Below are positions 33,515 to 41,978 of a stretch of DNA of 64,000 nucleotides, piece by piece. Location: contig NC_015577.1 of the NCBI RefSeq assembly GCF_000214355.1, positions 2,002,453-2,066,452 of the forward strand, read 5' to 3'. The notes beneath the pieces are model-generated. The model did not search any database. It was not told the DNA's origin and worked only from the letters and a program-made list of their open reading frames with translations. How positions within the stretch are numbered: the stretch's first letter is position 1; the number at the start of each line of letters is the position of its first letter. Source of the DNA: Leadbettera azotonutricia ZAS-9 (GTDB taxonomy: Bacteria; Spirochaetota; Spirochaetia; Treponematales; Breznakiellaceae). Position numbers and translations under genes: made by a program.

Positions 33515-34522
33515 CAAAATATCCCATGCATCTCGGTAAAAGCATACATTCTGGAGCAATTTCGACAGAAAAAGGGCTGTTTTTTCACCGGCGAAGCCCT
33601 TGCCAGACAACTTGGGGTTTCGCGGGTAGCGGTTTGGAAGGGCGTTAAGGCCCTTATAGCTGCGGGGTATCCTATAGAAGGGGATGATAAAGGCTACCGC
33701 TGGATTCAGGAAAAGGAAAGCCTCACAGGGGACGATTTCCTCTACCCCTGGGAATTCGAAGAAAGGGAAAAGCTGTTTCACCATTGGGTATCTACAGACA
33801 GCACCATGAACCGGGCGGCGGAATTGGCCGGCAGACTATACCCCGGAGGGTCCGTAATCACCGCCGAGGAGCAGACTTCGGGCAGAGGGAGAAACAGCAG
33901 AACCTGGAATTCCCAAAAAGGGGGGCTTTTCTTTACTCTTCTGGAACGTCCTTTTTTATCGGCCCTCGAATATCCCAAACTTTCCATGGCCGCCCAGATT
34001 GCTTCCGCTAGGGCAATTTCCCGCATGTCGGGAAAAAGGGCTTTGCTCCGCTGGCCCAATGATATTTATGTGGAAGGCAAAAAAATCGCAGGAATACTGA
34101 CAGAATTCAGAGCCGAGGGGGACAGGCTGGATTGGATCGCTATAGGCATGGGTATCAATGTGAACAACAAGGTCAGCCAAAAAAGCGCAGCCAATCGCTC
34201 TTCGAATTATTCCGCAAACTCTTCGACAAACCTGTCAGAATTAACCGGACATTCCATTTCGCGCCGGGAAACCCTGCTGGCTGTCCTTAATGAATGGGAC
34301 AAGATAAAAAACGCGGATTCTTACGAACTCGGGAAACACTGGAATTCCATGGCTGAGGGCAGGGGGCGAAAGGTCATGGCTGTGGAGGGCAAGGAAAAAG
34401 AAAACCGGCCTGTTGAAAGAGGCATCTTCCTCGGCGTGGATGTTCTGGGCCGGGGGGTCATAAAAAATGACCGGGATGAGAAACGCGCTTTTTCGCCCGG
34501 ATCTGTTTCATTTTTATTTTAG
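33503..34522 (+). CDS. birA: Biotin operon repressor / biotin-protein ligase BirA
   Basis: A 339-residue two-domain BirA. The N-terminal winged helix reads VKAYILEQFRQKKGCFFTGE, then LARQLGVSRVAVWKGVKALI. The ligase has STDSTMNRAAELA, the biotinyl-adenylate loop EEQTSGRGRNSRTWNS, LLRWPNDIYVEGKKIAGIL and GMGINVNNK, then a C-terminal SH3-like part. It attaches biotin to carboxylase carrier proteins and represses transcription. A serine/asparagine-rich insert (QKSAANRSSNYSANSSTNLS) after NVNNK is not usual. The DNA-binding domain agrees with the operator over its own start. It heads the transport operon. Confidence 0.95.
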   Translation: MQVNQNIPCISVKAYILEQFRQKKGCFFTGEALARQLGVSRVAVWKGVKALIAAGYPIEGDDKGYRWIQEKESLTGDDFLYPWEFEEREKLFHHWVSTDSTMNRAAELAGRLYPGGSVITAEEQTSGRGRNSRTWNSQKGGLFFTLLERPFLSALEYPKLSMAAQIASARAISRMSGKRALLRWPNDIYVEGKKIAGILTEFRAEGDRLDWIAIGMGINVNNKVSQKSAANRSSNYSANSSTNLSELTGHSISRRETLLAVLNEWDKIKNADSYELGKHWNSMAEGRGRKVMAVEGKEKENRPVERGIFLGVDVLGRGVIKNDRDEKRAFSPGSVSFLF

Positions 34523-34574
34523 CGCAAAAGAATCAGGCAACTTCCTGGTTGATTTTTTATAGGAGTATAACATC

Positions 34575-35153
34575 ATGGAAAAATCGAAAACAATTTCGGG
34601 GAGAAAGACTCTCCTCAAAATTTGCCTTGCGGCTCTCTTTGGCGCCTTAACCGCGGCGGGGACTTTTATTTCCATACCGGTGCCGGTTTCGCCAGTGCCC
34701 ATAGTGCTGCAAAATCTTTTTGCCTTGTTGTCAGGTTTGATACTTGGGCCTTTCCTTGGAGGGGCCGCGGTAGGGCTTTACCTTTTGGCAGGCGCTATAG
34801 GGGTGCCGGTATTCGCAGGGGCAGTGGGCGGCATTGCCCATTTTGCAGGGCCCACCGGGGGATTTCTTTTTGGATATCTTTTGGCAGCTGTTGTGGGCGG
34901 CCTGATTGCGGGGCGGCCAAGGGTGGCCAAGGCTGCTCCCCTTTGGCGCATTATTTGCGCGGCGGTTCTCGGCCTGCTTGCAATCTACGTGCCAGGGGTA
35001 ATTTGGCTCAAATTCAGCAGGAATTTAAATTGGGCCCAGGCCCTGGCAGGGGGCTTTATTCCTTTTGTCATAGGCGATGCGATTAAAGCCGTAGTGGCAA
35101 TAATTGCAGCGCCCAGGCTCAGGAGGGCTGTAGCCGATCATCTTGAAGGATAA
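34575..35153 (+). CDS. bioY: Biotin ECF transporter substrate-binding subunit BioY
   Basis: A 192-residue membrane protein with five or six hydrophobic helices. It carries the BioY marks: GALTAAGTFISIPVPVSPVP, NLFALLSGLILGPFLGGAAV, YLLAGAIGVPVFAGAVGG and FAGPTGGFLFGYLLAAVVGG, and near the end GFIPFVIGDAIKAVVA. BioY is the membrane-embedded biotin-binding subunit of energy-coupling-factor importers. It starts 52 bases after birA, with AGGAG 9 bases before the ATG, and overlaps bioM, so repressor and transporter should be co-transcribed. Confidence 0.95.
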   Translation: MEKSKTISGRKTLLKICLAALFGALTAAGTFISIPVPVSPVPIVLQNLFALLSGLILGPFLGGAAVGLYLLAGAIGVPVFAGAVGGIAHFAGPTGGFLFGYLLAAVVGGLIAGRPRVAKAAPLWRIICAAVLGLLAIYVPGVIWLKFSRNLNWAQALAGGFIPFVIGDAIKAVVAIIAAPRLRRAVADHLEG

Positions 35154-35895
35154 GGAAGTCCTATTTAAGGTACGGTCCCTCAGGAAAAGATTCCCCAATG
35201 GCTTTGAAGCCATCAGCAATTTGGATCTCGATATATACAAAGGGGAATGTCTCCTTATGGCAGGGTCCAACGGCTCGGGGAAAACACTGCTTATGCGCAT
35301 GCTGGCGGGGCTTCAGGAGCCTACAGAGGGAAGCATTTTTTTTAAGGGGATTGCCCTTCCCCAATGCACCGGCCTGCTCCGCAGATCCCTGGGCATTGTA
35401 TTCCAGGATGCGGATTCCCAAATCGTCGGCGAAACCGTGGAAGAGGATATACGCTTCGGCCCTGAAAACCTCAAGCTTGGCAAAGACGAAATAGGCAGGC
35501 GCGTTGAAGATGCCCTTGAAATGCTGGAAATGAAAACCAAAAGGGACTTCCCTCCCCGCCGTCTGTCGGGCGGCGAAAAACGACGCCTTGCGGTCGCGGG
35601 AGTCATAGCCATGGGCTGCGATACCATCATCATGGATGAGCCTTTTGCCAATCTGGATATGATCGGGGTAGTGCAGGTAATCAAGATAATCAAAGATTTG
35701 AAACAGGCAGGCAGGACTGCCATCATACTCACCCATGAGCTTGAAAAAGTCCTGGCTCTCGCGGACAGGCTTGTCATTCTGGACAAGGGCAGAATCAGGG
35801 CTGATGGGAAACCCGAAGAAGTCCTCGACAGCCTCGACCCAGGCTGGGGGGTGCGTGATCCCCGCATGGGCTGGGAAGCCTTCGCTCATGATTAA
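35143..35895 (+). CDS. bioM: ECF transporter ATPase (BioM type)
   Basis: A 250-residue ABC ATPase of the energy-coupling type. Walker A is GSNGSGKT (about residues 42-49), the Q-loop region VFQDADSQIVGETVEEDIRF is characteristic of ECF ATPases, the signature is RLSGGEKRRLAVAG, Walker B IIMDEPFANLD and the switch histidine is in LTHELEK. It starts at a TTG inside the end of bioY and its stop overlaps the start of bioN (ATGATTAA). It powers BioY-bound biotin uptake. Only one ATPase is present, so it probably acts as a homodimer. Confidence 0.92.
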   Translation: MKDKEVLFKVRSLRKRFPNGFEAISNLDLDIYKGECLLMAGSNGSGKTLLMRMLAGLQEPTEGSIFFKGIALPQCTGLLRRSLGIVFQDADSQIVGETVEEDIRFGPENLKLGKDEIGRRVEDALEMLEMKTKRDFPPRRLSGGEKRRLAVAGVIAMGCDTIIMDEPFANLDMIGVVQVIKIIKDLKQAGRTAIILTHELEKVLALADRLVILDKGRIRADGKPEEVLDSLDPGWGVRDPRMGWEAFAHD

Positions 35896-36529
35896 GAACC
35901 GGCAATGCCCCTGGGCTTACCGCAAGGGGAATTCTTTTGTCCACCGTTTGAACGGGGGCGTAAAGCTGCTCATCCTCCTTCTCCTTTCCATAGCCGTATT
36001 TTTCCCCAATTTCATCGTACTCCCCGTTATCGGCATGATTCTTGTTTTAGGAGCATTGAACGCGGGGATAAAACCATGGGAACTGCTCAGGGGGAGCGGC
36101 CCCCTTTTCATGATTGTAATTGCAGTAATTCTGCTCCAGGGCTTTCATATTTCACCCTTTTCTTTTGACAGTTCAGGTTTAAAAGAGGGCTGCATTTTCG
36201 GCATACAAATGGCCCTTTCTTTTTCCGCAGGGGCACTGCTCTTTTCCGTTGCCACCATGGGGGAAATCAAAAAATCCCTCGCGAGGCTTGAAGCCCTCCT
36301 TCACGTAAAACATTTGAGGCTGAGCCTGGGGCTTTCGCTGATGCTTGGTTTTCTGCCCCGCTTTTTTGAAGTCTGGGAATCCGCGGAGCTTGCCTGGGAA
36401 AGCCGGGGCGGGAAAAAGAGTCTCCGCTTTTTTATTGTCATCATGCCTCTGGTGATCGAAGGGCTCATGGAGACAGCGGCCGAAACTGCGGCAGCTCTGG
36501 AATCGCGGGGCGCTCTTATGATAGACTGA
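35888..36529 (+). CDS. bioN: ECF transporter transmembrane subunit (BioN type)
   Basis: A 213-residue EcfT-family protein. Membrane helices near residues 22-60, 75-95 and 105-130 are followed by the coupling helices. ARLEALLHVKHLRLSLGLSL and the AWESRGGKK segment are typical of the family, where the A-R-G motif contacts the ATPase. The ATG at 35888 lies within the bioM stop region. With bioY and bioM it completes a dedicated BioMNY importer in the inner membrane. The next gene, a TonB-dependent receptor, begins only 21 bases later. Confidence 0.9.
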   Translation: MIKNRQCPWAYRKGNSFVHRLNGGVKLLILLLLSIAVFFPNFIVLPVIGMILVLGALNAGIKPWELLRGSGPLFMIVIAVILLQGFHISPFSFDSSGLKEGCIFGIQMALSFSAGALLFSVATMGEIKKSLARLEALLHVKHLRLSLGLSLMLGFLPRFFEVWESAELAWESRGGKKSLRFFIVIMPLVIEGLMETAAETAAALESRGALMID

Positions 36530-36550
36530 AGAAAAGGGAGCGCGAAGGCT

Positions 36551-39136
36551 TTGGCCTTAGGCAAAAAAATATTTTTCCTCATCATTGCTTTATCCTTCTC
36601 GGTTTTTAATTTGCTCTGGGCAAGGGATGTGGAGATCATTGTGGAAGACACTGACCTCGGCATTCCCCTTGAAGGCGCTGCGATACGTTCCTGGGATAAC
36701 AGCGATTATATGTGCGATGAGAACGGGATAGTCATAATTTCCGTGCCTGATGACAGGCAGGTTACCATACAGGTTCAGTACCCAGGTTATGAAAACGGCA
36801 GGCTCATCATCCCCCTGAAGGGCGACAGCTTTAAGCTGGGCTTAAGGCTCGGCGGGGTTATGGAATCACGGGAGCTTGTGATCGAGGCCAGGCGTCCTGG
36901 TTCAAGCGAAACAAAAAGCGGCCGCAGCGTTGCGATTTCAGGGGAAGCCCTGGAGCGATCATCCCAGATAGGCCTTATCGAAGACGTGATGACTTCCATC
37001 AAGCTCCTTCCGGGGGTAGGCTATACAGGCATGTTCAATGCCATGCCTTCCATACGCGGAGGAGAACCCGGCGACCTCATGGCTGTGCTGGACGGTTTTT
37101 ATATTGAGAACCCTTACCATTGGGGCGGCGGATTTTCAATCTTCGATCCCCACATGGTAGCCAGCGCCCAGCTTTCCCATGGCATTTTTTCCACCCGTTA
37201 CGGGCATACCATTTCGGGGCTTCTGGAAATCACTTCAAAAAAAGCCTCCCCTGATTTGGCGGAGCTTGAGCTTGGCTTGTCCACCAGCGCAGTCAATTTG
37301 AATCTTTCCATGCCTTTGGGAACCAGGGGCGGCCTTATGGTTATGGGGAAAGTTACCTACTGGGATCCTTTTGTCTGGGCTGTCAAGCAGCTTTCCAAGG
37401 TAATTGACAACGACACTCTTCAGATGGTCAATGCGGTAACCACTGCCCCGTATATCAGAAGCAGCGCTATAAATGTAAACTATCGCTTCAATGCGGATCT
37501 TGAATGGACTGCCGAGGCTTTTATAGGCGCGGACGGGGTAGGCGCCGACTACTCCAACGAGAGCAATGATGAATATGTCAAAAGCAAATCCCATATGGTT
37601 TTTGACTGGGACAATCTCCAGGGTTTTTTAATAACCGGCCTTACTTTTAACCCCCGGCGGGATATGGTCCTTAAAACCACTGCGGGGGCAGGGTTTGCCC
37701 AGGCTAAAATTGACGGGGAAATTAATTATGATTACCTGACCGCAAAATACACAAATGATATTATTGCGGATCATCCTAGCCTTGTGCCGCCCTACTCTTA
37801 TACTCTTGATAATGATGATATCGGCATGAATGTCAAAAGCGATGATTCCGCCCTGAATATCCAGGGCCGCATCGATTATGACTGGAGCCTGGGCAACGGC
37901 TTCCTTTGGAGCATCGGGGCACAGGAAATTTACAGCCATCATACTGCCAAACAGGAAGGCCGGTTTTTTGCGGAGATGCAGTACTTTGACACAGCCGTAA
38001 TGGAACTTAAATATATTCACTTCCCCAGGCAGTTTGGAATAGATTTCAGCAATGGAATGTTCAATACTTCCGCATACACCCTTTTGGAATACCTTGCGCC
38101 GGGTGGGCGTTTCGGCGCAGAATTAGGATTAAGGGTTGACCATTTTTATTTTTCCGGTGACGGCTTTGACATTCAGACCGTGCCGGTGCTTAACCCTAGG
38201 CTCAATCTGGACTTCAATGTTTTTAAAAACAAAGGCATTTTTGATTCTTTTGATCTCACCGCCGGGACAGGCCTTTTTTCTTCCATGAATGACGCGGTCG
38301 CTTCCATACAGCTGGATTCGGGCATTGATGATTTTACCTTAAAGCCTAACCGCTCATGGACTTCTGTCGTAGGTATGCGGACCGACATTATGGAAGAGTG
38401 GAGTTTTAACCTGGAGGGTTATTTTAAATTCGTATATGACCGGGCGTATCAATACCTCTATACCCAGCTGGGCGCAGTTCCGGAACAGAGATACCGATTT
38501 AATGGCGACGGCATCATCTGGGGTTTTGACGCGATGCTCCAGAAATTTGATTCCCGGTATTGGGACGGCTGGCTTTCCTACACCTTCACGTACGCAAAGT
38601 ACCATCAGCCTGAAAAGCCTCTCACTGAACTTTCACCGTCCCTCAATACGGAGCTTGAGGATTCAGGCTGGTATTATCCGGGATTTCACCGTTTCCACAA
38701 TATAAACATGGTAATCAATTTTAAGCCCCTAAGGAATTTCAATATTTATACCCGCCTTGGCATTGCATCGGGAAGGCTTAAACCCGAAATAACCGGAAAA
38801 ATCACCAGCTATCTTGTCGATCTTTATGATGACAGCGGCGCTCCAACAGGGAAACAAATCATAAAGTACAAGCGGGAATCCGAATACAACGAAAATTCCA
38901 GGACCACCTGGTCAATTCCGCTGGACACGAAATTTTCATATTTTATTTTCAACCCTAAAACAAAGATGCAAACAGAAATTTACCTTGGAGCCGAAAACCT
39001 GCTTTCCCTTGTGTATGTCGCTAAGGCAAACACCAGCTTTAACCAGTATACCGGCAAGGAAGATACAGGGAGCGACAGCGCCAATTATGAAATGCCCATA
39101 CCCATGGTTTCTTTTGGATTAAAATGGAGCTATTAA
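36551..39136 (+). CDS. TonB-dependent outer-membrane receptor
   Basis: An 861-residue receptor. Signal peptide about residues 1-24; residues ~25-100 form a carboxypeptidase-regulatory-like beta domain. A TonB-box-like ELVIEA is at 108-113. The plug follows (DVMTSIKLLPGVGYTG, SIRGGEPGDLMAVLDGFYIE, then HTISGLLEITSK), and the remainder is a beta-barrel ending in PMVSFGLKWSY, with the usual terminal aromatic. The start is a TTG with GAAGG just upstream. It sits inside the birA-bioYMN to tonB run, so biotin or a biotin conjugate is the leading candidate ligand; this is inferred from position, not from sequence. Confidence 0.9.
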   Translation: MALGKKIFFLIIALSFSVFNLLWARDVEIIVEDTDLGIPLEGAAIRSWDNSDYMCDENGIVIISVPDDRQVTIQVQYPGYENGRLIIPLKGDSFKLGLRLGGVMESRELVIEARRPGSSETKSGRSVAISGEALERSSQIGLIEDVMTSIKLLPGVGYTGMFNAMPSIRGGEPGDLMAVLDGFYIENPYHWGGGFSIFDPHMVASAQLSHGIFSTRYGHTISGLLEITSKKASPDLAELELGLSTSAVNLNLSMPLGTRGGLMVMGKVTYWDPFVWAVKQLSKVIDNDTLQMVNAVTTAPYIRSSAINVNYRFNADLEWTAEAFIGADGVGADYSNESNDEYVKSKSHMVFDWDNLQGFLITGLTFNPRRDMVLKTTAGAGFAQAKIDGEINYDYLTAKYTNDIIADHPSLVPPYSYTLDNDDIGMNVKSDDSALNIQGRIDYDWSLGNGFLWSIGAQEIYSHHTAKQEGRFFAEMQYFDTAVMELKYIHFPRQFGIDFSNGMFNTSAYTLLEYLAPGGRFGAELGLRVDHFYFSGDGFDIQTVPVLNPRLNLDFNVFKNKGIFDSFDLTAGTGLFSSMNDAVASIQLDSGIDDFTLKPNRSWTSVVGMRTDIMEEWSFNLEGYFKFVYDRAYQYLYTQLGAVPEQRYRFNGDGIIWGFDAMLQKFDSRYWDGWLSYTFTYAKYHQPEKPLTELSPSLNTELEDSGWYYPGFHRFHNINMVINFKPLRNFNIYTRLGIASGRLKPEITGKITSYLVDLYDDSGAPTGKQIIKYKRESEYNENSRTTWSIPLDTKFSYFIFNPKTKMQTEIYLGAENLLSLVYVAKANTSFNQYTGKEDTGSDSANYEMPIPMVSFGLKWSY

Positions 39137-39141
39137 TATAA

Positions 39142-39903
39142 ATGAAAAAATTGTCCGGCTTTTTGATATTCAATTTAATTCTCCTTATATCGGGCTGTTC
39201 TACTTTGATGAACAAGGCCGGCGAAGCCCTGGATGGTACAGCTTTTGCGGACAAGACCCTTGCAATTTACGCAACAAAGGGAAAACGAAAAGAACGCAAA
39301 GTCGAAGCGCGGCAAGTTAGGCTTAAGAATGGAGAAGAAATGCTGGCCATTACAGACAGCAATTTCCCCGGCCTGGAATTTCGGGGATATATTCCCGACA
39401 GTTCGGGCAATTTTGAGCTCGGCTCTGCGAAAATACTTTCGTCCCATGTGCATGGCTGGAATGAATTTACCCTGGATATTCTTGGCAGCGCGTCGTTTTC
39501 TGTTAATGGGGACAGGGCAATCTTAAACACTCCCCAACCTATAGAAGGGGTGCAAATTTCTGCAGGACGCATACGGCTAAAGAGCAACAGAATTACCGGA
39601 ACAGAAGCCCTTGCCAATTTACGGAACCGCAGGGAACGCATACTTGCCCTTATCGATTGGATGAAGAAACAGCCTGGTATCCCTGAATTCAAAAATCAAA
39701 AAGATTTTGATAAATATTGGGGTGCTGTGCTTTTCCCAAAACAGGCTTCCAACAGCAAATTCGGGGAAAGCCTTGAAGAATATTATGATTCAGGCGCCAT
39801 GCTCAGGGATTGGGAAGAAGCATCCCCATGGATATATATAGAATACTGCTGGGATGATATTATTGCGGGATTAAACAATACTGTTTTAACAAAAACAAAA
39901 TAA
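39142..39903 (+). CDS. Lipoprotein between receptor and ExbB
   Basis: A 253-residue lipoprotein: the signal peptide ends in LISGC (lipobox, cysteine at about residue 19). The mature part is mixed strand and helix, for example SNFPGLEFRGYIPDSSGNFE, LDILGSASFSVNGDRA and IEGVQISAGRIRLKSNRI, with a helical C-terminal third. I do not recognise a family. It begins 5 bases after the receptor and ends 9 bases before exbB. Being locked between receptor and energiser genes, it may be a surface or periplasmic helper, such as a ligand-capture or receptor-assembly protein. Confidence 0.75.
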   Translation: MKKLSGFLIFNLILLISGCSTLMNKAGEALDGTAFADKTLAIYATKGKRKERKVEARQVRLKNGEEMLAITDSNFPGLEFRGYIPDSSGNFELGSAKILSSHVHGWNEFTLDILGSASFSVNGDRAILNTPQPIEGVQISAGRIRLKSNRITGTEALANLRNRRERILALIDWMKKQPGIPEFKNQKDFDKYWGAVLFPKQASNSKFGESLEEYYDSGAMLRDWEEASPWIYIEYCWDDIIAGLNNTVLTKTK

Positions 39904-39912
39904 GGAGACACT

Positions 39913-40569
39913 ATGGGATCATCATTTTCTTTGCTTGAGCTTTTTGTTTTGGGCGGCTTTTTTATGTGGCCCCTGCTTTTCTTTTCCATTGCCACCATAG
40001 CCATTGCCATGGAACGTGCTATATACCTCCTCTACCATAACCTGCGCCTGGATGATCTTAAGGATGCAACCGAAGAATTTATACGCAGCAAAGATCTCAA
40101 CGGGGCCAGGGAATATTTGGAAAAGCTCACCAAAAGGCGCATAGGGGCAAGAATTCTTCTGGTGCTCATCAACCGTGCCATTGGCGCCAATGGAAAGCCA
40201 ATTTCAGAGCACCGCCTTGAAAAGGCTGCGGAAACAGAGGCTGTTACCTGCATTAATTCATTGGAAAACGGCTTTAATTTCCTCACCGCCCTGGGTTCCC
40301 TCTCCCCTCTTACCGGGTTTTTGGGCACTGTCTCGGGCATGATAGGGGCTTTCAAGTCTATTGCGGAGGCATCTGATGTAAATGCCCAAATCGTAGCGAA
40401 CGGCATATATGAAGCCCTTATTACTACGGTCTTCGGCCTCGTTATTGCCATCATCGCCATGGTAGCCCATTCCCTCTTTACCCATGTGGTGGATAAATTT
40501 TCCGCCGAAGTCGAGAGATCCTGTTCCGATATTATCTCCCTATTAAGCGACGAGGCTCCAGAGGCATGA
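39913..40569 (+). CDS. exbB: ExbB/TolQ-type proton channel protein
   Basis: A 218-residue MotA/TolQ/ExbB family protein. An N-terminal helix (LFVLGGFFMWPLLFFSIATI) is followed by a large cytoplasmic part and two further helices: FLTALGSLSPLTGFLGTVSG, then TTVFGLVIAIIAMVAHSLF. The TGFLGTVSGMIGAF block is the conserved pore motif. With ExbD it converts proton flow into movement of TonB. AAGGAG precedes the ATG. It is part of an exbB-exbD-exbD-tonB cluster with 4-base and 8-base overlaps. Confidence 0.93.
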   Translation: MGSSFSLLELFVLGGFFMWPLLFFSIATIAIAMERAIYLLYHNLRLDDLKDATEEFIRSKDLNGAREYLEKLTKRRIGARILLVLINRAIGANGKPISEHRLEKAAETEAVTCINSLENGFNFLTALGSLSPLTGFLGTVSGMIGAFKSIAEASDVNAQIVANGIYEALITTVFGLVIAIIAMVAHSLFTHVVDKFSAEVERSCSDIISLLSDEAPEA

Positions 40570-40967
40570 AACTCCAAAGGCGCAAAAGGGCAGGCTTCCT
40601 GGAATCCAGCGCTGCAAGCGATATGGCATTTCTCCTTATTATCTATTTTATAGTCATTGCGGGCTTTAATATTAATAAGGGTTTCCTTATGAACCTTCCG
40701 GCCAGGGATTCAATGCGCATGATCCTGAAAGATGATCTTATGCGGTTTGATATGGACGGCAGGGGCGATATTTCTTACGAAGGGAATTCGTTGGCCCCTG
40801 CGGAAGCCGAAAGATTGATTCAGCGGGCCGCCACGAGCCGCCCCAATTTGGCCGTAGTCCTGTCAATAAACCCAGGCGCGCCATGGCAGCAGGTGGTTTC
40901 CTTTGTGGAATTGGCGCAAAAGCTTGAGATAAATTCCTTTTCATTTAACATGAAGGGGGATTCATGA
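40566..40967 (+). CDS. exbD: ExbD-type protein, first copy
   Basis: A 133-residue ExbD/TolR family protein: one N-terminal membrane helix (MAFLLIIYFIVIAGFNI) and a small periplasmic domain. The expected proton-carrying aspartate is in AASDMAFLLIIYF. The periplasmic part ends NSFSFNMKGDS. It overlaps exbB and the second exbD by ATGA. Two different ExbD-like subunits suggest a mixed stator rather than simple duplication, since the two share only the general pattern. Confidence 0.88.
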   Translation: MKLQRRKRAGFLESSAASDMAFLLIIYFIVIAGFNINKGFLMNLPARDSMRMILKDDLMRFDMDGRGDISYEGNSLAPAEAERLIQRAATSRPNLAVVLSINPGAPWQQVVSFVELAQKLEINSFSFNMKGDS

Positions 40968-41362
40968 AATTAGCGCGAAAACAAAAGAATTTTATAGTCC
41001 CCTTGAATTCCATGTCCGATGTGGCGTTCCTTCTCCTCATTTTTATTATGCTTGTATCGCTTATTAATTACCGAAAGGAAGTCAAGATCGATTACCCCGA
41101 AGCTGAAACTGCAAAAAAGACCAGCGCCGAAAAAAACCTCGAAATTTGGGTGGATCGTTTTGGAAGCCTTTATTTGGACGGCGATTTATGCGATATCAAT
41201 ACCATAGAAGCGGGCATTGTCAACGCATATCAAAATGCCCCTGATACACGGGTGCATATCATTGCGGATCGTGACACCCCCTTTGAGCATATACACAAAG
41301 TCCTTGAGATCCTGCAAATACTTCAATACCGGGTAGTAAGTTTCGTGGTCAAAGATGCCTAA
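40964..41362 (+). CDS. exbD: ExbD-type protein, second copy
   Basis: A 132-residue ExbD family protein with the classic SMSDVAFLLLIFIMLVSLI helix, where the aspartate is the proton site. The periplasmic domain reads VDRFGSLYLDGDL, then IIADRDTPFEHIHKVLEI and RVVSFVVKDA, close to canonical ExbD. It overlaps both neighbours. It is nearer to the standard family than the first copy. Confidence 0.92.
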   Translation: MKLARKQKNFIVPLNSMSDVAFLLLIFIMLVSLINYRKEVKIDYPEAETAKKTSAEKNLEIWVDRFGSLYLDGDLCDINTIEAGIVNAYQNAPDTRVHIIADRDTPFEHIHKVLEILQILQYRVVSFVVKDA

Positions 41363-41978
41363 CGCAAAACATTCCGGTGAAAACAAAATACGCCTCCTCA
41401 TTTTTATGCTTGTCGCGGCTCTTCACGGTATTTTGCTGTTCTTTGTGGTGTTCCATTTTAAAAATGAGATAAAGGCCGAAGAGCCCCCTGCAAATGTAAT
41501 GAAGCTTGTGGACGTACGGGAGCAGCTCCCCCCTCCCCCGCCGCCCAGGGAAAGGCCCCCTGAAATTGTCCAGAACACCGTTGAGGCTGTGGCAGAAACC
41601 ATGATCGAAACTGACGAAGTCCCTGATGCGGTAATTACAAGCACCCTTCCCTATGTGGAGGAAGAAACCATAGAGTATCTTCCCATGAACAAGGTATCAA
41701 GGCTCCCGGAGTTTCCCGAGGATCAGATAAAACGAGCCATTGTGTATCCCCCCATTGCCCTGCGTTCCAATATTGAAGGGACGGTCTACCTTGAACTTTT
41801 TGTGGATCGCCAGGGGGTAATACGCCAGATATCAATATTGAGGGAAACACCTGAAGGCAGGGGCTTCGGGGAGGCTGCGGTCAATGCCTTTAAAGGCATA
41901 CAGGGCAAGCCCGCCGAATCAAATGGGCAAATTGTAGCAGTGCGTTACCGTTATCCTATACGCTTTACCATCAGGTAG
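41355..41978 (+). CDS. tonB: TonB-family energy transducer
   Basis: A 207-residue TonB-like protein: a single N-terminal helix (LLIFMLVAALHGILLFFVVF), a proline-rich stretch (LPPPPPPRERPPEIV), a spacer, and a C-terminal TonB domain (YPPIALRSNIEGTVYLELFV, then RQGVIRQISILRETPEGRGF and YRYPIRFTIR). It spans the periplasm and pulls on the receptor's TonB box using ExbB/ExbD. The start overlaps exbD. The stop overlaps the end of the convergent ABC ATPase gene by 8 bases. Confidence 0.92.
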   Translation: MPNAKHSGENKIRLLIFMLVAALHGILLFFVVFHFKNEIKAEEPPANVMKLVDVREQLPPPPPPRERPPEIVQNTVEAVAETMIETDEVPDAVITSTLPYVEEETIEYLPMNKVSRLPEFPEDQIKRAIVYPPIALRSNIEGTVYLELFVDRQGVIRQISILRETPEGRGFGEAAVNAFKGIQGKPAESNGQIVAVRYRYPIRFTIR

